DNA of 64,000 bases from positions 830,736 to 894,735 of the forward strand of contig CAUYUJ010003669.1 of NCBI GenBank assembly GCA_963575745.1, written 5' to 3'. Origin of the DNA: Prorocentrum cordatum. Its lineage: Eukaryota; Sar; Dinophyceae; Prorocentrales; Prorocentraceae. Position numbers and translations under genes: made by a program. Positions 20,924-31,129 of this stretch are shown here, in pieces. Position 1 is the stretch's first letter. Every line of letters begins with the position of its first letter. The notes beneath the pieces are model-generated. The model saw only the letters and a list, made by a program, of their open reading frames with translations, made no database searches and was not told the origin of the DNA.

Positions 20924-21560
20924 GCAGAAGCCAGGTAGCAACGCAAGGCGGCCCAATGAGCGGTCCGCCGTGGTGCAGCAGAGAAGCAGCAAAATGGTGC
21001 AGGGGACAGTGAGTGAGCGACGCGCGTTCCATACGTGTGGTGCGTCGCGGGGGGGCGGCGGAGGGGAGCACCGAAAGGTGCAGAAGCCAGGTAACGACGG
21101 TGGGCGGCCCAATTTGCGGTCCAGCGTGGTGCAGAAAAGAAGCACCGAAATGGCGCAGGGGACAGTGAGTGAGCGACGCTTGTCCCAAACGGGAGGTACG
21201 TCGCGAGGGGGCGGCGGCGGGGAGCACCGAAAGAAGCAGAAGCTGGGTAACGACGCTGGGCGGCCCAATGAACGGTCCAGCGTGGTGCAGCAGACAAGCA
21301 CCGAAGCGGTGCAAAGAACAGTGCGTGAGCGACGCGCGTCCCAAACGGGAGGTACGTCTCAAGGCGAAGAAGTGAGGGAGGGCACCGAAGAAGTGCCAAG
21401 CCAGGTGCGGAGAGGCGCCCAGCCCAAAGGGCCACACGCCTCATGCAATGTGGTCTGTCGCGGCGGAAGAGGGAGGGAGCACCGAAGTGGTGCAAGGAAC
21501 AATGAAGGGCGGCGACGCCAAGGCGAGAAGGGAGGAGGGGGGAGGGCCATGTGTGGAGTG
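20924..21560 (+). repeat. 157-bp tandem repeat, about 4 copies
   Basis: Unit starts cagaagccagg at 20924, 21081, 21237 and a weaker one at about 21395. Each unit contains cggtcc(a/g)gcgtggtgcagca, then acagtg(a/c)gtgagcgacgc, then gcaccgaa. The 395- and 283-codon open frames on the two strands span this array and are not accepted as genes. Confidence 0.85.
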
Positions 21561-21829
21561 GCGCGATGCCCGCGGGCGTCACGTCCCGTAGAGGTGCCAA
21601 GTGCAGCCTGGTAGTGGTGGCTGCAGCGGTGCAGGTGTTTAGCGCCGAGGGCGGGCGCCAGGGGCGTCGTCCCAGACAATGTCAAAGTGGCGGTTGCCGG
21701 GCTTGCCGCCTTTATCGCGCCCTTTGCCTTGCTTGGCGGCCTCGCGCTCCCGCGTCTCTTGCCTGCGCGTGTTTTCGACCTGCTGGTTGCGCCAGACCTG
21801 GTCCCAGTCCACGTGGATACCTTCCCACA

Positions 21830-21985
21830 AGCACACACACACACACACGCATCCTAGGAACCAGAAGCATTCCTGACGCCTCATCGTTCGCACGAACTTG
21901 TTGTATGATATCATTCCTTACCCCCTAGGGTGTTCTAGTATACATAGATGTATGTATATGTATATATATAAATACACCAAGCCAA
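21830..21985. repeat. (CA)n and (TA/TATG)n microsatellites
   Basis: cacacacacacacac at about 21832-21848, and tatatgtatatatata at about 21955-21970 with a TATG-rich surrounding. Confidence 0.85.
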
Positions 21986-22444
21986 GCTCACGCAGACGGA
22001 CATCATCGCGCAAGGATCGCCATGTGGGAGCGTACTTCCTGATGGAGGCTTCGAGAGTGTGTGAAGGATGAAGGAGCAGGCCCCAAGAGATCCCGCTGCA
22101 CTGAGCAAATGCACAGAGCAGCTGCCCGAAGGAAGCTTTTGAGAGGCCTCGGGAGGCTCGCGGTCGGTGGCCTGTCTTCAGCAGATTTGAAGACCTCCTG
22201 GGCGTCTCGAGATCCCCGCGGACTATCTTGGAAGTGTCTTCGGAGGTCCCTTGGTAACCCTGGGGCCAGCATTGGGCAATTTGGGTCATCTACGGGCTTC
22301 CAGAGTCAGTCGAAGCCGTCCTGGCCGCGGCCTCCGGGATCCTTCAGGCCCTATTGCGCCTTGCTGGGGAACGTCAAGGTGTGGCGCTACACACTTTTTC
22401 GTAAGCGGCGAGGCGGCGAAATCCGCCCCAGCGTAACAGCTGGG

Positions 22445-22590
22445 TAGGGGCACTAACTGGCGAATCGGCCGGCGTGCAAGAAGGGGGAGGGGGGAGGCCG
22501 ACGAGAGGAAGGCAGGACGCTCGGACGCCAAAGACTTCGATGAGCAACCGGCGGGCGGCAGCGCCCGGCGCGCAGGGCCAGAGCGCCGTG
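22445..22590 (+). repeat. Dispersed repeat, copy 2
   Basis: Counterpart of 20253-20400: actaactggcgaatcggccgg, then a G-rich stretch, then ggacgctcggacgccaaag, then ggcgcgcagggccagagcgc. Confidence 0.6.
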
Positions 22591-24365
22591 GCGCTGCACA
22601 CGGTACCAGACAGATGGCGCGCCTCTCTTCTCACAGAGGCGATGTGCGGCACGACTCGTCGGCTTGCCGAGGGCTTGTCGAGAGCCCCCGCCGGCAGCGT
22701 CGAGGGCTTGTCGACGGCTAGTCGACGGCTTGGCGACGTAACGTTCTCTTCGACACCCTGTATATGCCATTCCTCCTTTTGCCGTTGGAACTCTTGTCAT
22801 TTGATCGCGAAGTTCCTTTCGGAAGGCCCTCGCGACGTATGCTTGCCAGGCGCTTGTTCCCAAGGGGGCCAGAGCAGGACCTCCTTACCGGCCCTGCTGG
22901 CCTGGGACTACTGCTTGTCCTCGTCGGCTTGTCGAGGGCCCTCGCCGGCCGCGGGGCGCCGACCGCTCTCCCGCCGGCGATCGCGATCGGGCGGAAGCAC
23001 GGCCCGTGTGCTCCTCCCCATCCTCATCCTCCGCCTCCGCTCCTTCTCCTCGGCGACGATTTGAGGCTCCAGGACATGGCGCGGGGAGCCCCAGTCCACC
23101 CCTTTGCGGTCGGGGCTCCAGCCCGGGAGCCTCCGGAGGCGGGCCCCGCGGCGCAGATGTCTGAGCGCCGCTGGAAGGATGTGACAGCCAGCCGCTGCAA
23201 GCTGTCTTCAGGGCACAGATGGGCTGCCTGCCCGCACGTGCGCTCACGGAGCTATACAAACAATGCCACGGTGGCGAGCAGGCCTCGGAAGATCGCACTG
23301 CCAACTCGCCTTGGCAGCTTGAAAACGTTCCCACGCGGCTTTGGCGGTTTGTAGGCGAGTCAACAGCCTTCGTAACTAGAAAGCGTGCCTGCTCGGCCCA
23401 TGCGATTCGTGGGCGAGTCGCCTTCGCGGCCTAAAGGCGCGCCAGCTCGGCTTGTGCGCTTAGTAAGCGAATTCTGGAACAGCTCGTGTTCGAATTTGCC
23501 GTAGATCGCTGCAAGTTCATGTTGATAGCCCTGGAGCTCTGTAGAAAATGGCTGGTGCATGGCTCACGGATTACGGATACCCCAATCACCTATGAAGAAG
23601 CGAAACATTGTGGGCCTGCAAGAGGCACGCGAGCGACGTTGGCAGGCCCTGCCAAAGTGAGAGCCATTCCAAATGGCCCTACGATCAACGAAGTGGTGAA
23701 CAGGAAGCCGCAAATGCTGACTGCCCTTATCGCTAAGCAAATAAGCATGGCGTCAAGAGACGTCACTGCAAATGCCTTGCGGTCTGCATTCGCCACGAAG
23801 GCAAACAGGACTGACCAAGTCAATCCTTGCAGGATGCACAAGTAAGACGAGATGCCGTGATCGAGAATACAAACGTTGGCCCAAAGCGAATGGGCAGGAA
23901 ACCGCACCCAAGTTACACTGGCATGCATGACTACCGGGGCCTTAGGACCGTCAACAAAACCACTCGGGATGAAAAACGGGTCCTGGGGAATGGGTCTGTG
24001 GGTCGACGTCATGAAAAAATCATGTTGTCGGGTGTCTGGGTTTAGGTGTAGCGGAGCGGGGCATGGGAGGAGGAGGGGGAGGGCACGAGGACGAGCAGGA
24101 CGAGCCGTCCGAACCCCTGGAAGCCGTCGGGGGGGGGACGGGGGGCGGTCCCGAGGCCGCCTGAACGGCTGTCCGACCCCTCCCGGAAGCGACTTTGGGC
24201 CGCCGCTGGGATCGTCGTGGGGCTTCTTGGGGCCTGTTGGGCGCTTTTTTGGGGGGCGTCTTGGGGCATCTTGGGGGGGAGCTTGAGGCCTCAGCGGCCC
24301 ATCGGTATCGAAAAGGCTGTAAGAGAAAGTCATAGATCTCCTGTGTGCGTGTGTGTTTGGAGGTT
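22591..24365. other. Intergenic DNA, no supported gene
   Basis: Minor structure only: ggcttgtcgagggc-like words at 22668-22740, and gcgagtc/gccttcg-type words at 23340-23470. The longest frames (23590-24333 minus, 247 codons; 22474-23354 plus) have no domain signature. Confidence 0.35.
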
Positions 24366-24367
24366 TT

Positions 24368-24812
24368 TGGTTCCTAAAACCTTCAAAATACCTTCATCGG
24401 AAGTTTCTTTTACAAAAAAGAGCCGTCGTAACACCTTCCAACAACTGTCCCCCGGATGGTGTTTTGGAAGAACCTTCCTAAAGCTATTCCAGAAACCTTC
24501 CTCGGGAAGGCATTTTTGAAGAACCTCCCTAAAACCTTCCGAAAACATTCCTCAAGAAGGTTGTTCTGTAAGAACTTTCCTAAACCTGCGCGAAACCATC
24601 CCCAGGATTGTTTTTTTGGAAGATCCCCCCAAAACATCCGGCAAACCTTCCGCAGGATGGTTTTATTGGAAGAACCTTCCTAAAATCTTACGAAAACCTT
24701 CATAGGGAAGGTTTTTTCTTGAAGAACCTCCATGGACCTTCCTGATGAAGGTTTTTGGGAAGAGCCTTCCTCAAACCTTCCAGAAACCTTCCTCTGGAAG
24801 GTTTTTTGAAAA
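24368..24812. repeat. CTTCC/GGAAGG hairpin array, part 1
   Basis: Roughly 55-60 bp units built from ttggaagaaccttcctaaaa and ccttcc(c/t)cgggaaggtt. Each unit is itself an imperfect inverted repeat. The array resumes at 27350. Confidence 0.85.
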
Positions 24813-24959
24813 TTCGCTGGCCCAACGGGCCAGAGGCGTGCTAAGATCAACGGTAACTGGTAAACAGTATTTCAATATTTCTGGTTCGCGCGCGCGGGGC
24901 GGCCCCTGGGGGTCCCTGGACGGGACACACCCGATCAAAAGTACCCCGAGAGGAGCCCG

Positions 24960-26330
24960 GGACACACCCGAGACACGCCCGGGACACCCCCCCAGATCCT
25001 CCAGGATCGCCCCAAGAGGGCCCCAAGAGGCCCCCAACACAATCCAAGAGAGGTCCGAGACGCCCGAAGATCGCTCCACGGCGCCCAAGATGGCCTCCAG
25101 ACGGCCCAAGAGGTCTCCAAGATGACCCAAGAAGCCTCCAAGATGCCCCAAGAGGCCTCCAGGAGCACTGGCAAGAGGGCCCCAAGAGGCAAACATCATC
25201 AATGTTTATTCTTAGGTTTTGGACAGAGTTGGGCGTTTCAACCTTTTCGGTTCCCCGACGCTCCTAAACGGCTCAAGAGGCCTCCAAGATCGCCCCAAGA
25301 GGGCCCAAGAGGCCCTCAAAAGGGCCCCAAGACGGCCCAAGACGGCTCCAAGACGGCCCCAGAGGCCTCCAAGACGGCCCAAGAGGGCCCCAAGAACGCC
25401 CCCAACACGTCCAAGAGAGGTCCGAGACGCCCGAAGATCGCTCCACGACGCCCAAGATGGCCTCCGGACGGCCCAAGACGTCTCCAAGATGGCCCAAGAA
25501 GCCTCCAAGATGCCCCAAGAGGCCTCCAAGAGAACTCCCAAGAGGGCCCCAAGAGGCAAAAAACTGTGCTTTTCCTTTGGTTTTGGACAGATTTGGGCGT
25601 TTTAACCTTTTCGGTTCCCCGACGCCCCTAAACGGCTCAAGAGGCCTCCAAGATCGCCCCAAGAGGGCCCAAGAGGCCCCCAAGAGGGCCCCAAGACGGC
25701 CCAAGACGGCTCCAAGACGGCCCCAGAGGCCTCCAGGACGGCCCAAGAGGGCCCCAAGAACGCCCCCAACACGGTCCAAGAGAGGTCCGAGACGCCCGAA
25801 TATCGCTCCACGACGCCCAAGATGGCCTCCGGACGGCCCAAGACGTCTCCAAGATGACCCAAGAAGCCTCCAAGATGCCCCAAGAGGCCTCCAGGAGCAC
25901 TCCCAAGAGGGCCCCGAGAGGCACACAAACAATGCTTCTCCATCGGTTTTAGACAGATTGGGGCGTTTCAACATTTTCGGTTCCCCGACGCCCCTAAACG
26001 GCTCAAGAGGCCTCCAAGATCGCCCCAAGAGGGCCCAAGAGGCCCCCAAGAGGGCTCCAAGATGGCCCAAGGCGGCTCCAAGACGGCCCAAGAGGCCTCC
26101 AAGACGGCCCAGGAGGGCCCCAAGAACGCTTCAAGAACGCCCCAAGAGGGGCTTCACGAAACAGAATTTCGAGGTCTCGGCCCTTAGAGGCCCCCGGGAG
26201 GCCCCAAGACGCCCCCAAAGGCCCCAAGAGGCCCCCAAGAGCCCCTCAAGCGGCCTGAAGAGGCCTCCAAAAGGCCCTCTGGAGGCCTCCAAAAAACCCT
26301 CCGGAGGCCCCCAGGACGCATGCAAGACTC
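24960..26330. repeat. 365-bp higher-order repeat made of CCAAGAGGCC arrays plus core
   Basis: The landmark ttttcggttccccgacg occurs at 25244, 25608 and 25974, spacing 364 and 366 bp. Each landmark is preceded by a T-rich core (gttttggacagagttgggcg and variants) and followed by ctcaagaggcctccaagatcg. Frames of 589 codons (plus) and 272 codons (minus) are products of this array. Confidence 0.85.
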
Positions 26331-26399
26331 CAGCCAGACGCGACTTGGGAAGCGCGGGTCGGGGTGGTCCTCCTCCCCCGCGTTCGGCCTCCAGCCTCG

Positions 26400-26523
26400 A
26401 GCCTCCACCCTCCACGACGACGACGACGACGCCGGCGGGCGGCGGCGGCGGGCGGCGGCGGCGGCGACGACGACGACAACAAAGGCGCTCCTCATCGCTC
26501 CTCACCCCCCTCCTCCTTCATCC

Positions 26524-26555
<32 letters not shown>

Positions 26556-27075
26556 CTCCTCCTCTTCCTCGTCGTCCTCCTCCTCGTCGTCCTCCTCCTC
26601 CTCCTCCTCCTCCTCCTCCTCCTCCTCCTCCTCCCATTCAGAATGGACGACATCCGACGACAAAGGCGCCCCTCATCGCTCCTCATCCCCTCCTCCCTCC
26701 TAATTTTCGTCCTCCTCTTTCTCGTCCTCCTCCTCCTCCTCCTCCTCCTCCTCCTCCTGTCCTCCTTCTCCTCCTCCTCCTGCTCCTTCCTCCTCCTCCT
26801 CCTCCTCCTCCCTCCCCCCCCCTCTCCTTCACCTCCTCCCCCCAATGCAAAATGGACGGCAAATCACGACTGCAGAGGCGCCCCCTCATCGCTTCTCATC
26901 GCCCTCCTCCCTCTCCTCCTCCTCCTCCTCCTCCTCCTCCTCCTCCCTCCTCCTCCTTGTCGTTTCTCCTCCTCCTCCTTCTCCTCCTCCTCCTCCTCCC
27001 GTCCTCCTCCCGTCCTCCTCCCGTCCTCCTCCCGTCCTCCTCCTCCTCCTCCTCCTCCGCCTCCTCCTCCAAGAT
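26400..27075. repeat. (GAC/CGG)n and (CTC)n microsatellite block
   Basis: cgacgacgacgacgac and ggcggcggcgg at 26417-26478 are followed by three (CTC)n blocks at about 26520-26635, 26715-26825 and 26905-27070. The short spacers between blocks resemble each other (aaaggcgctcctcatcgctcc, then attcagaatggacgac), so a larger unit has been duplicated. Confidence 0.85.
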
Positions 27076-27349
27076 GACCCAAGAGGACCCAAGGGTTCCC
27101 CTATCGCATAAAATGTCTCTTCCCCCGGCTCGAACGGCCCCACAGCGGGATACCACGGGTAACACGCCCCCACGATGGCACCAAAGCCGTCAAAAACTGC
27201 AAACACCCAGAAGCGCCTTGAAATAACATCAACAAATTTATCGACAACTACACAGCTCCCGACGCCGCAGCTCCACACTGCAAACGACCACTCGGACAGG
27301 CGACCACGGTGCGACAGTATGGGCCGGCGGAATGAGCGAAGCGATTACA

Positions 27350-28260
27350 TAACCTTCCCGACACCTTCCAAACACTTTCCTCCAGAAGGTTCTTGTTGGA
27401 AGAACATTCCTGGAACCTTCCGAACACTCCCTCTGGAAAACTTTGTTTGGAAGAGCCATCTTAAAATCTCCCAACAACTTTCCTGAGGAAGGTTTGTTTT
27501 GGTTGAGCCGTCCTAAAACCTTTCAGTAACCATCCTCTGGAGGTTTGTTGGGGAAGAGTTTTTCTTACACCTCCCAAGCCCCCACCCTCGGGAAGGTTGT
27601 TGAAAGAGCCTTCCTAAAACCGTTCAAAAACCTTTCCCCCGAAGGTTTTTAAGGAAGAACTCCTCTAAAACCTTCCAAGAACGTTCCTCATGATGATTTT
27701 TGTGAGAAGAACCTTCGTAAACCCTTCCGAAGACCTTCATCAGGAAGGTCTTTTGGAAGAACTGCCAAAAGACCTTCCAAAAACGCTTTCCCGAGAAAGT
27801 TTGTTTGGAAGAACCTTGGTAAAACCTCCCAAACAACCTTCCTCAGAGAGGTGTTTTGGAAAAACCGTCCTAAAACCTTCCTCCGCAATGTGTTTCTAGA
27901 TCAAAATTTGAATAACCTTCCAACAACCTTCCAAAAATCCTGAATCGGGAAGGCTTGTTGAAAAACCTTCCTAAAACCTCAAAGAAACCTTCCTCGTGAT
28001 GTTTTGTGTGGGAAGAACCTTCCTAAAACCTTCCAAGAAGCTTCCTCGGGAAAGTATTTGGTTGGAAGGGCCTTCCGAATACCTTCCTCGGGAGGATTGT
28101 TGGGAAGAGCCTTCCTAAAACCTTTTTAAAATCGCTCCTCTGGAGGTTTTTGTTTGGAAGAGCCTCTCAAGAACCTTCCGAAAATGTCCTCCAGAGGGTT
28201 TGTTTGAAAGAACCTTCCTAAAACCGTCCAAGAACCTGCCTCAGGAACGTTATATATATG

Positions 28261-28292
<32 letters not shown>

Positions 28293-28770
28293 AAAGAGAC
28301 ATCCGAAATCTTTCTGATCACTTTCCTCACGAAGGCTTCTTGGAAGAACCTATCGAAAATCTTCCTTAGGAGGGTCTTGTTGGAAGAGCCTTCCTAAAGC
28401 CTTCCCCCGAATCCTTCCCCAGGAAGGTTCTTTTGAAACATTTTCCGAAAACCTTTTCTCAGGAAGGTTTTTGGGAAGAACCTTTTCTACAACCTTCCAA
28501 AGACTTTCCTCGCAAAAGTGGGGAAGGACCTTCCTAAAACCTTCCAAGGACTTTCCTCAAGAAGGCTTTTCTGGAAGAACCTTCCTAAAACCTTCCAATA
28601 ACCTTCCTCAGGAGGTTTATGCGTGGAACAACCTTCCTAAAACCTTCCAAACATCTTCCTCTGGAGGGCTTTTTGTTTGAATCACCTTTGTAAAACCTTC
28701 CACCGACCTTCCTCGGGAGGGTTTGTTTGGAAGAACCTTCCTAAAACCTTCCTCAGGAGGGTTCCAGGAC
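27350..28770. repeat. CTTCC/GGAAGG hairpin array, part 2, with an AT island
   Basis: The same unit type as 24368-24812, about 25 units. An AT run (tatatatatgtatatatat) interrupts it at 28249-28293. Frames across the array are short and Phe/Lys/Glu-rich. Nothing gene-like is seen in 27075-27350 or in 28771-29220. Confidence 0.85.
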
Positions 28771-29221
28771 GGGTTGGCCGGACTGCCGCACCCAACTGCT
28801 TCCCATCCCTTCGGACCATGGGTCCCGCCCTGTGCTGCTTCCTGACTCCCTGCTCCTCGTGACCCTGCTTCCGCTGCTCCTCCTCCTGACACTGATCCCC
28901 CTCCTGCTCCACCTCGGGCTTCCCCTCCTCGTGCTCCTCCTCCGTTCCCCCCCCCCCTCCCCTGCGCGCTGCCCCCCCTCCGACCAGGGGTCCCGCTCGC
29001 GGATGCCAAACGAGATGCCCACGACGTCTGTGCCCTCGCGCTGGGGGTCCGGCGGGCGCGGGGCGCCGCTGCCCGGCTCGACGGCGTGGTTGCACCTCGC
29101 CCGGCGGGCCGTGCCGGCCCCATGCACGAGTGGCCTCGCCGGAGCAACGCCCAACCAGGTGGGTGGGCTACACGCAGCCGGGACCCTAAGCAGAAGCGAC
29201 CCTTGATGCGCGGCTTTATGC

Positions 29222-29410
29222 GGCTACCTACCAGACCACCCCAACCCAACCCGAAGACCCGAATTCGACCCGAATGTCGGGTTGGGGGGGGGGAAGGGTT
29301 CCATGTGTTTTTGCAGTCTTCCCCGAAGCCCCACCCCACTGAAATGGGCGCAAATTGAAGCCTTCGGGTTGGGGTGGGCGGGGTTGAAGCCTTCGGGTTG
29401 GGTTGGCAAT
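29222..29410 (+). repeat. Dispersed GGGTTGG-motif repeat, copy 2
   Basis: ctacctaccagaccacccc then aacccaacccgaag opens the unit as at 5493. ttcgggttggggtggg and ccttcgggttgggttgg at 29361-29405 close it in inverted orientation, twice. Between them are a G10 run and gggttccatgtg. Confidence 0.7.
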
Positions 29411-29814
29411 ACTCACCCTTTCTAGTGAAAACGGCCTAGGACCGAAACCGACGGACCTGGACCCGCAAAAACAACGGCCGCGACGCCCTCTCGCGAACCG
29501 AGAACGGCCAAGTCACGAACCGACACGTCAGGGTAGGAGGTCGATCGACCTCCGACTTGTGGGGGCCGCGGGGAAGCCACATCCCAGCGCGCAGGCCAGT
29601 GCGGAAGGGATCTCAGAGGGCCCGCTCTGAGGGCCATCCCCGGCGAGAGGTCGCTCGCACGCGTACGCAACCGGGCGAAGGATAACTGGGAGATCCAAGA
29701 CTCTGCCAAGAAAAACGGGACGGTCAGTTTGGGCTGCTTGCGACATGTGGAGGCCCTCAGCGGACCCCCGGAGCCGTCGAGCATGACTCAGGATGCAAAG
29801 CCCGCCCTGCGGAG

Positions 29815-30801
29815 GTGGTCCAGGCCTCCAGGGGCTCAGGCATCGAAAAGTTGGAGCGCTGGAAGTCTGGGGATGAGGAACCCATGACCTCCTTGCGGCG
29901 CGAAGAAATCTCGACGGAAAGTTTCTGGCGATGTTCGGTCTCTCGGGGCTCTCAGGCCCCAGGACCAAAAAACATATTCGGGGTGAAAGCCCACTCCGGG
30001 GGAAGGGGTCAAGAAATTTGGGGCCCGTGTTGTGAAAAGTACGACGTCGGGGGTGCGAGATCTCTGCCCGAGGGCCAGCAGCATCCGCGGGAGCTGGTGC
30101 GGGCCTACACCATCTTCACCTGCGGCTTACAGGACACCTCAGCGCGACTGGCTGGCGCAATCCCTCCCTCAGGGAGCGACCGCTGTTCGGGCCCAGACCG
30201 GGCAGCGGTTGCTCCCGGGGGGGGGGGGACGCACCGGCTGCCAGCCAAACTTCGCTCGGTCGGACTGGTTCCCCTCCTCCTCGTGCTGATCCTGTGGATG
30301 TGGTGGGTGCGGTGGGGCGGAGCCACTCCGATGCCCAGCGGCTCCCTCCTGCGCTGGGAGCGCGTGCGAGGCCATCGGACCGCCCCTCTGCACAGTAAGG
30401 AGGAAGAGGAGGAGGAAGAGGATGAGGAGGAGGAAGAGGAGGACGACGAGGAGGACGAGGAGGGACACGAGGAGCAGGAGGAGGATGACGAGGAGGAGGA
30501 GGAGGCCGTCTGCCCCGTCCCTTACGTAACCATTGCCCCTCCACGGTGCCATGCCTGGACTCCCTTCGTGCCCCGCTCCAGCGCGGTACCCTGGAGAGGC
30601 GGGCATCTCCGTATCTGCGCCCTCGCGGGCCGGATCAGGGGCGCGATTCACCCGATGTTTGGTCGCACGGGTGCATTCCGCGTGGGGCGCCAAAAAAAAA
30701 GAACAGAAAACCCAATAAATAAGGGAAAACCCAAAAACAGAATCGACCAAAAAAACGCCCCCGCATCCGCTGGTCGATGCCCAGGGGCCCCCGCCCGCTA
30801 G
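29815..30801 (+). CDS. Dubious open frame with one hydrophobic segment
   Basis: A 328-codon frame without an ATG (it opens with GTG). It contains one strongly hydrophobic run (VGLVPLLLVLILWMWWV, about residues 148-164) that could be a membrane helix. An acidic run encoded by a GGA microsatellite (30385-30505) follows. The tail is Lys/Arg-rich. No conserved domain is seen, and half of the frame is simple repeat. It is listed only because it is the longest frame between 29.4 and 30.9 kb. Confidence 0.15.
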   Translation: MVQASRGSGIEKLERWKSGDEEPMTSLRREEISTESFWRCSVSRGSQAPGPKNIFGVKAHSGGRGQEIWGPCCEKYDVGGARSLPEGQQHPRELVRAYTIFTCGLQDTSARLAGAIPPSGSDRCSGPDRAAVAPGGGGTHRLPAKLRSVGLVPLLLVLILWMWWVRWGGATPMPSGSLLRWERVRGHRTAPLHSKEEEEEEEDEEEEEEDDEEDEEGHEEQEEDDEEEEEAVCPVPYVTIAPPRCHAWTPFVPRSSAVPWRGGHLRICALAGRIRGAIHPMFGRTGAFRVGRQKKRTENPINKGKPKNRIDQKNAPASAGRCPGAPAR

Positions 30802-30939
30802 GCCGTGGTTACGCACTGTGTTTTTCGCGCCGAGCGTAATCGGGCCGCGATGGCTGTTACTAGCCGGCCGCTCTGCGGTTGATCGGGAGTTTCTGTATAT
30901 AGAATAAGGTGCGTGCGCTTGTTGGCGAGGGTGAGGATG

Positions 30940-31115
30940 AGGTTCCTCCTCCTCCTCCTCCTCCTCCTCCTCCTCCTCCTCCTCCTCCTCCTCCTCCTCC
31001 ATCCTTCTCTTGCCTCCGTCTGTCCTCCTCCACCCCGCAGCTCCATCATCTCCTCCTCCTCCTCCTCCTCCTCCTCCTCCTCCTCCTCCTCCTCCTCCTC
31101 CTCCTCATTCCTCCT
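30940..31115. repeat. (CTC)n microsatellite, two blocks
   Basis: tcctcctcc runs at 30943-31000 and 31049-31112 around a unique ccatccttctcttgcctccg spacer. Confidence 0.92.
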
Positions 31116-31129
31116 CTGGGCACCTCCCC

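Noticed and set aside
20250-21600. 395-, 383- and 283-codon frames on both strands
   Set aside because: They overlap the 157/170-bp repeats and mirror each other; the composition is repeat-driven.
25457-27226. 589-codon Arg/Pro-rich frame
   Set aside because: It runs through the CCAAGAGGCC array and CTC blocks only.
28249-28293. TA run as a promoter TATA box
   Set aside because: A simple repeat inside an array with no gene downstream; dinoflagellate promoters are not known to use classical TATA boxes.
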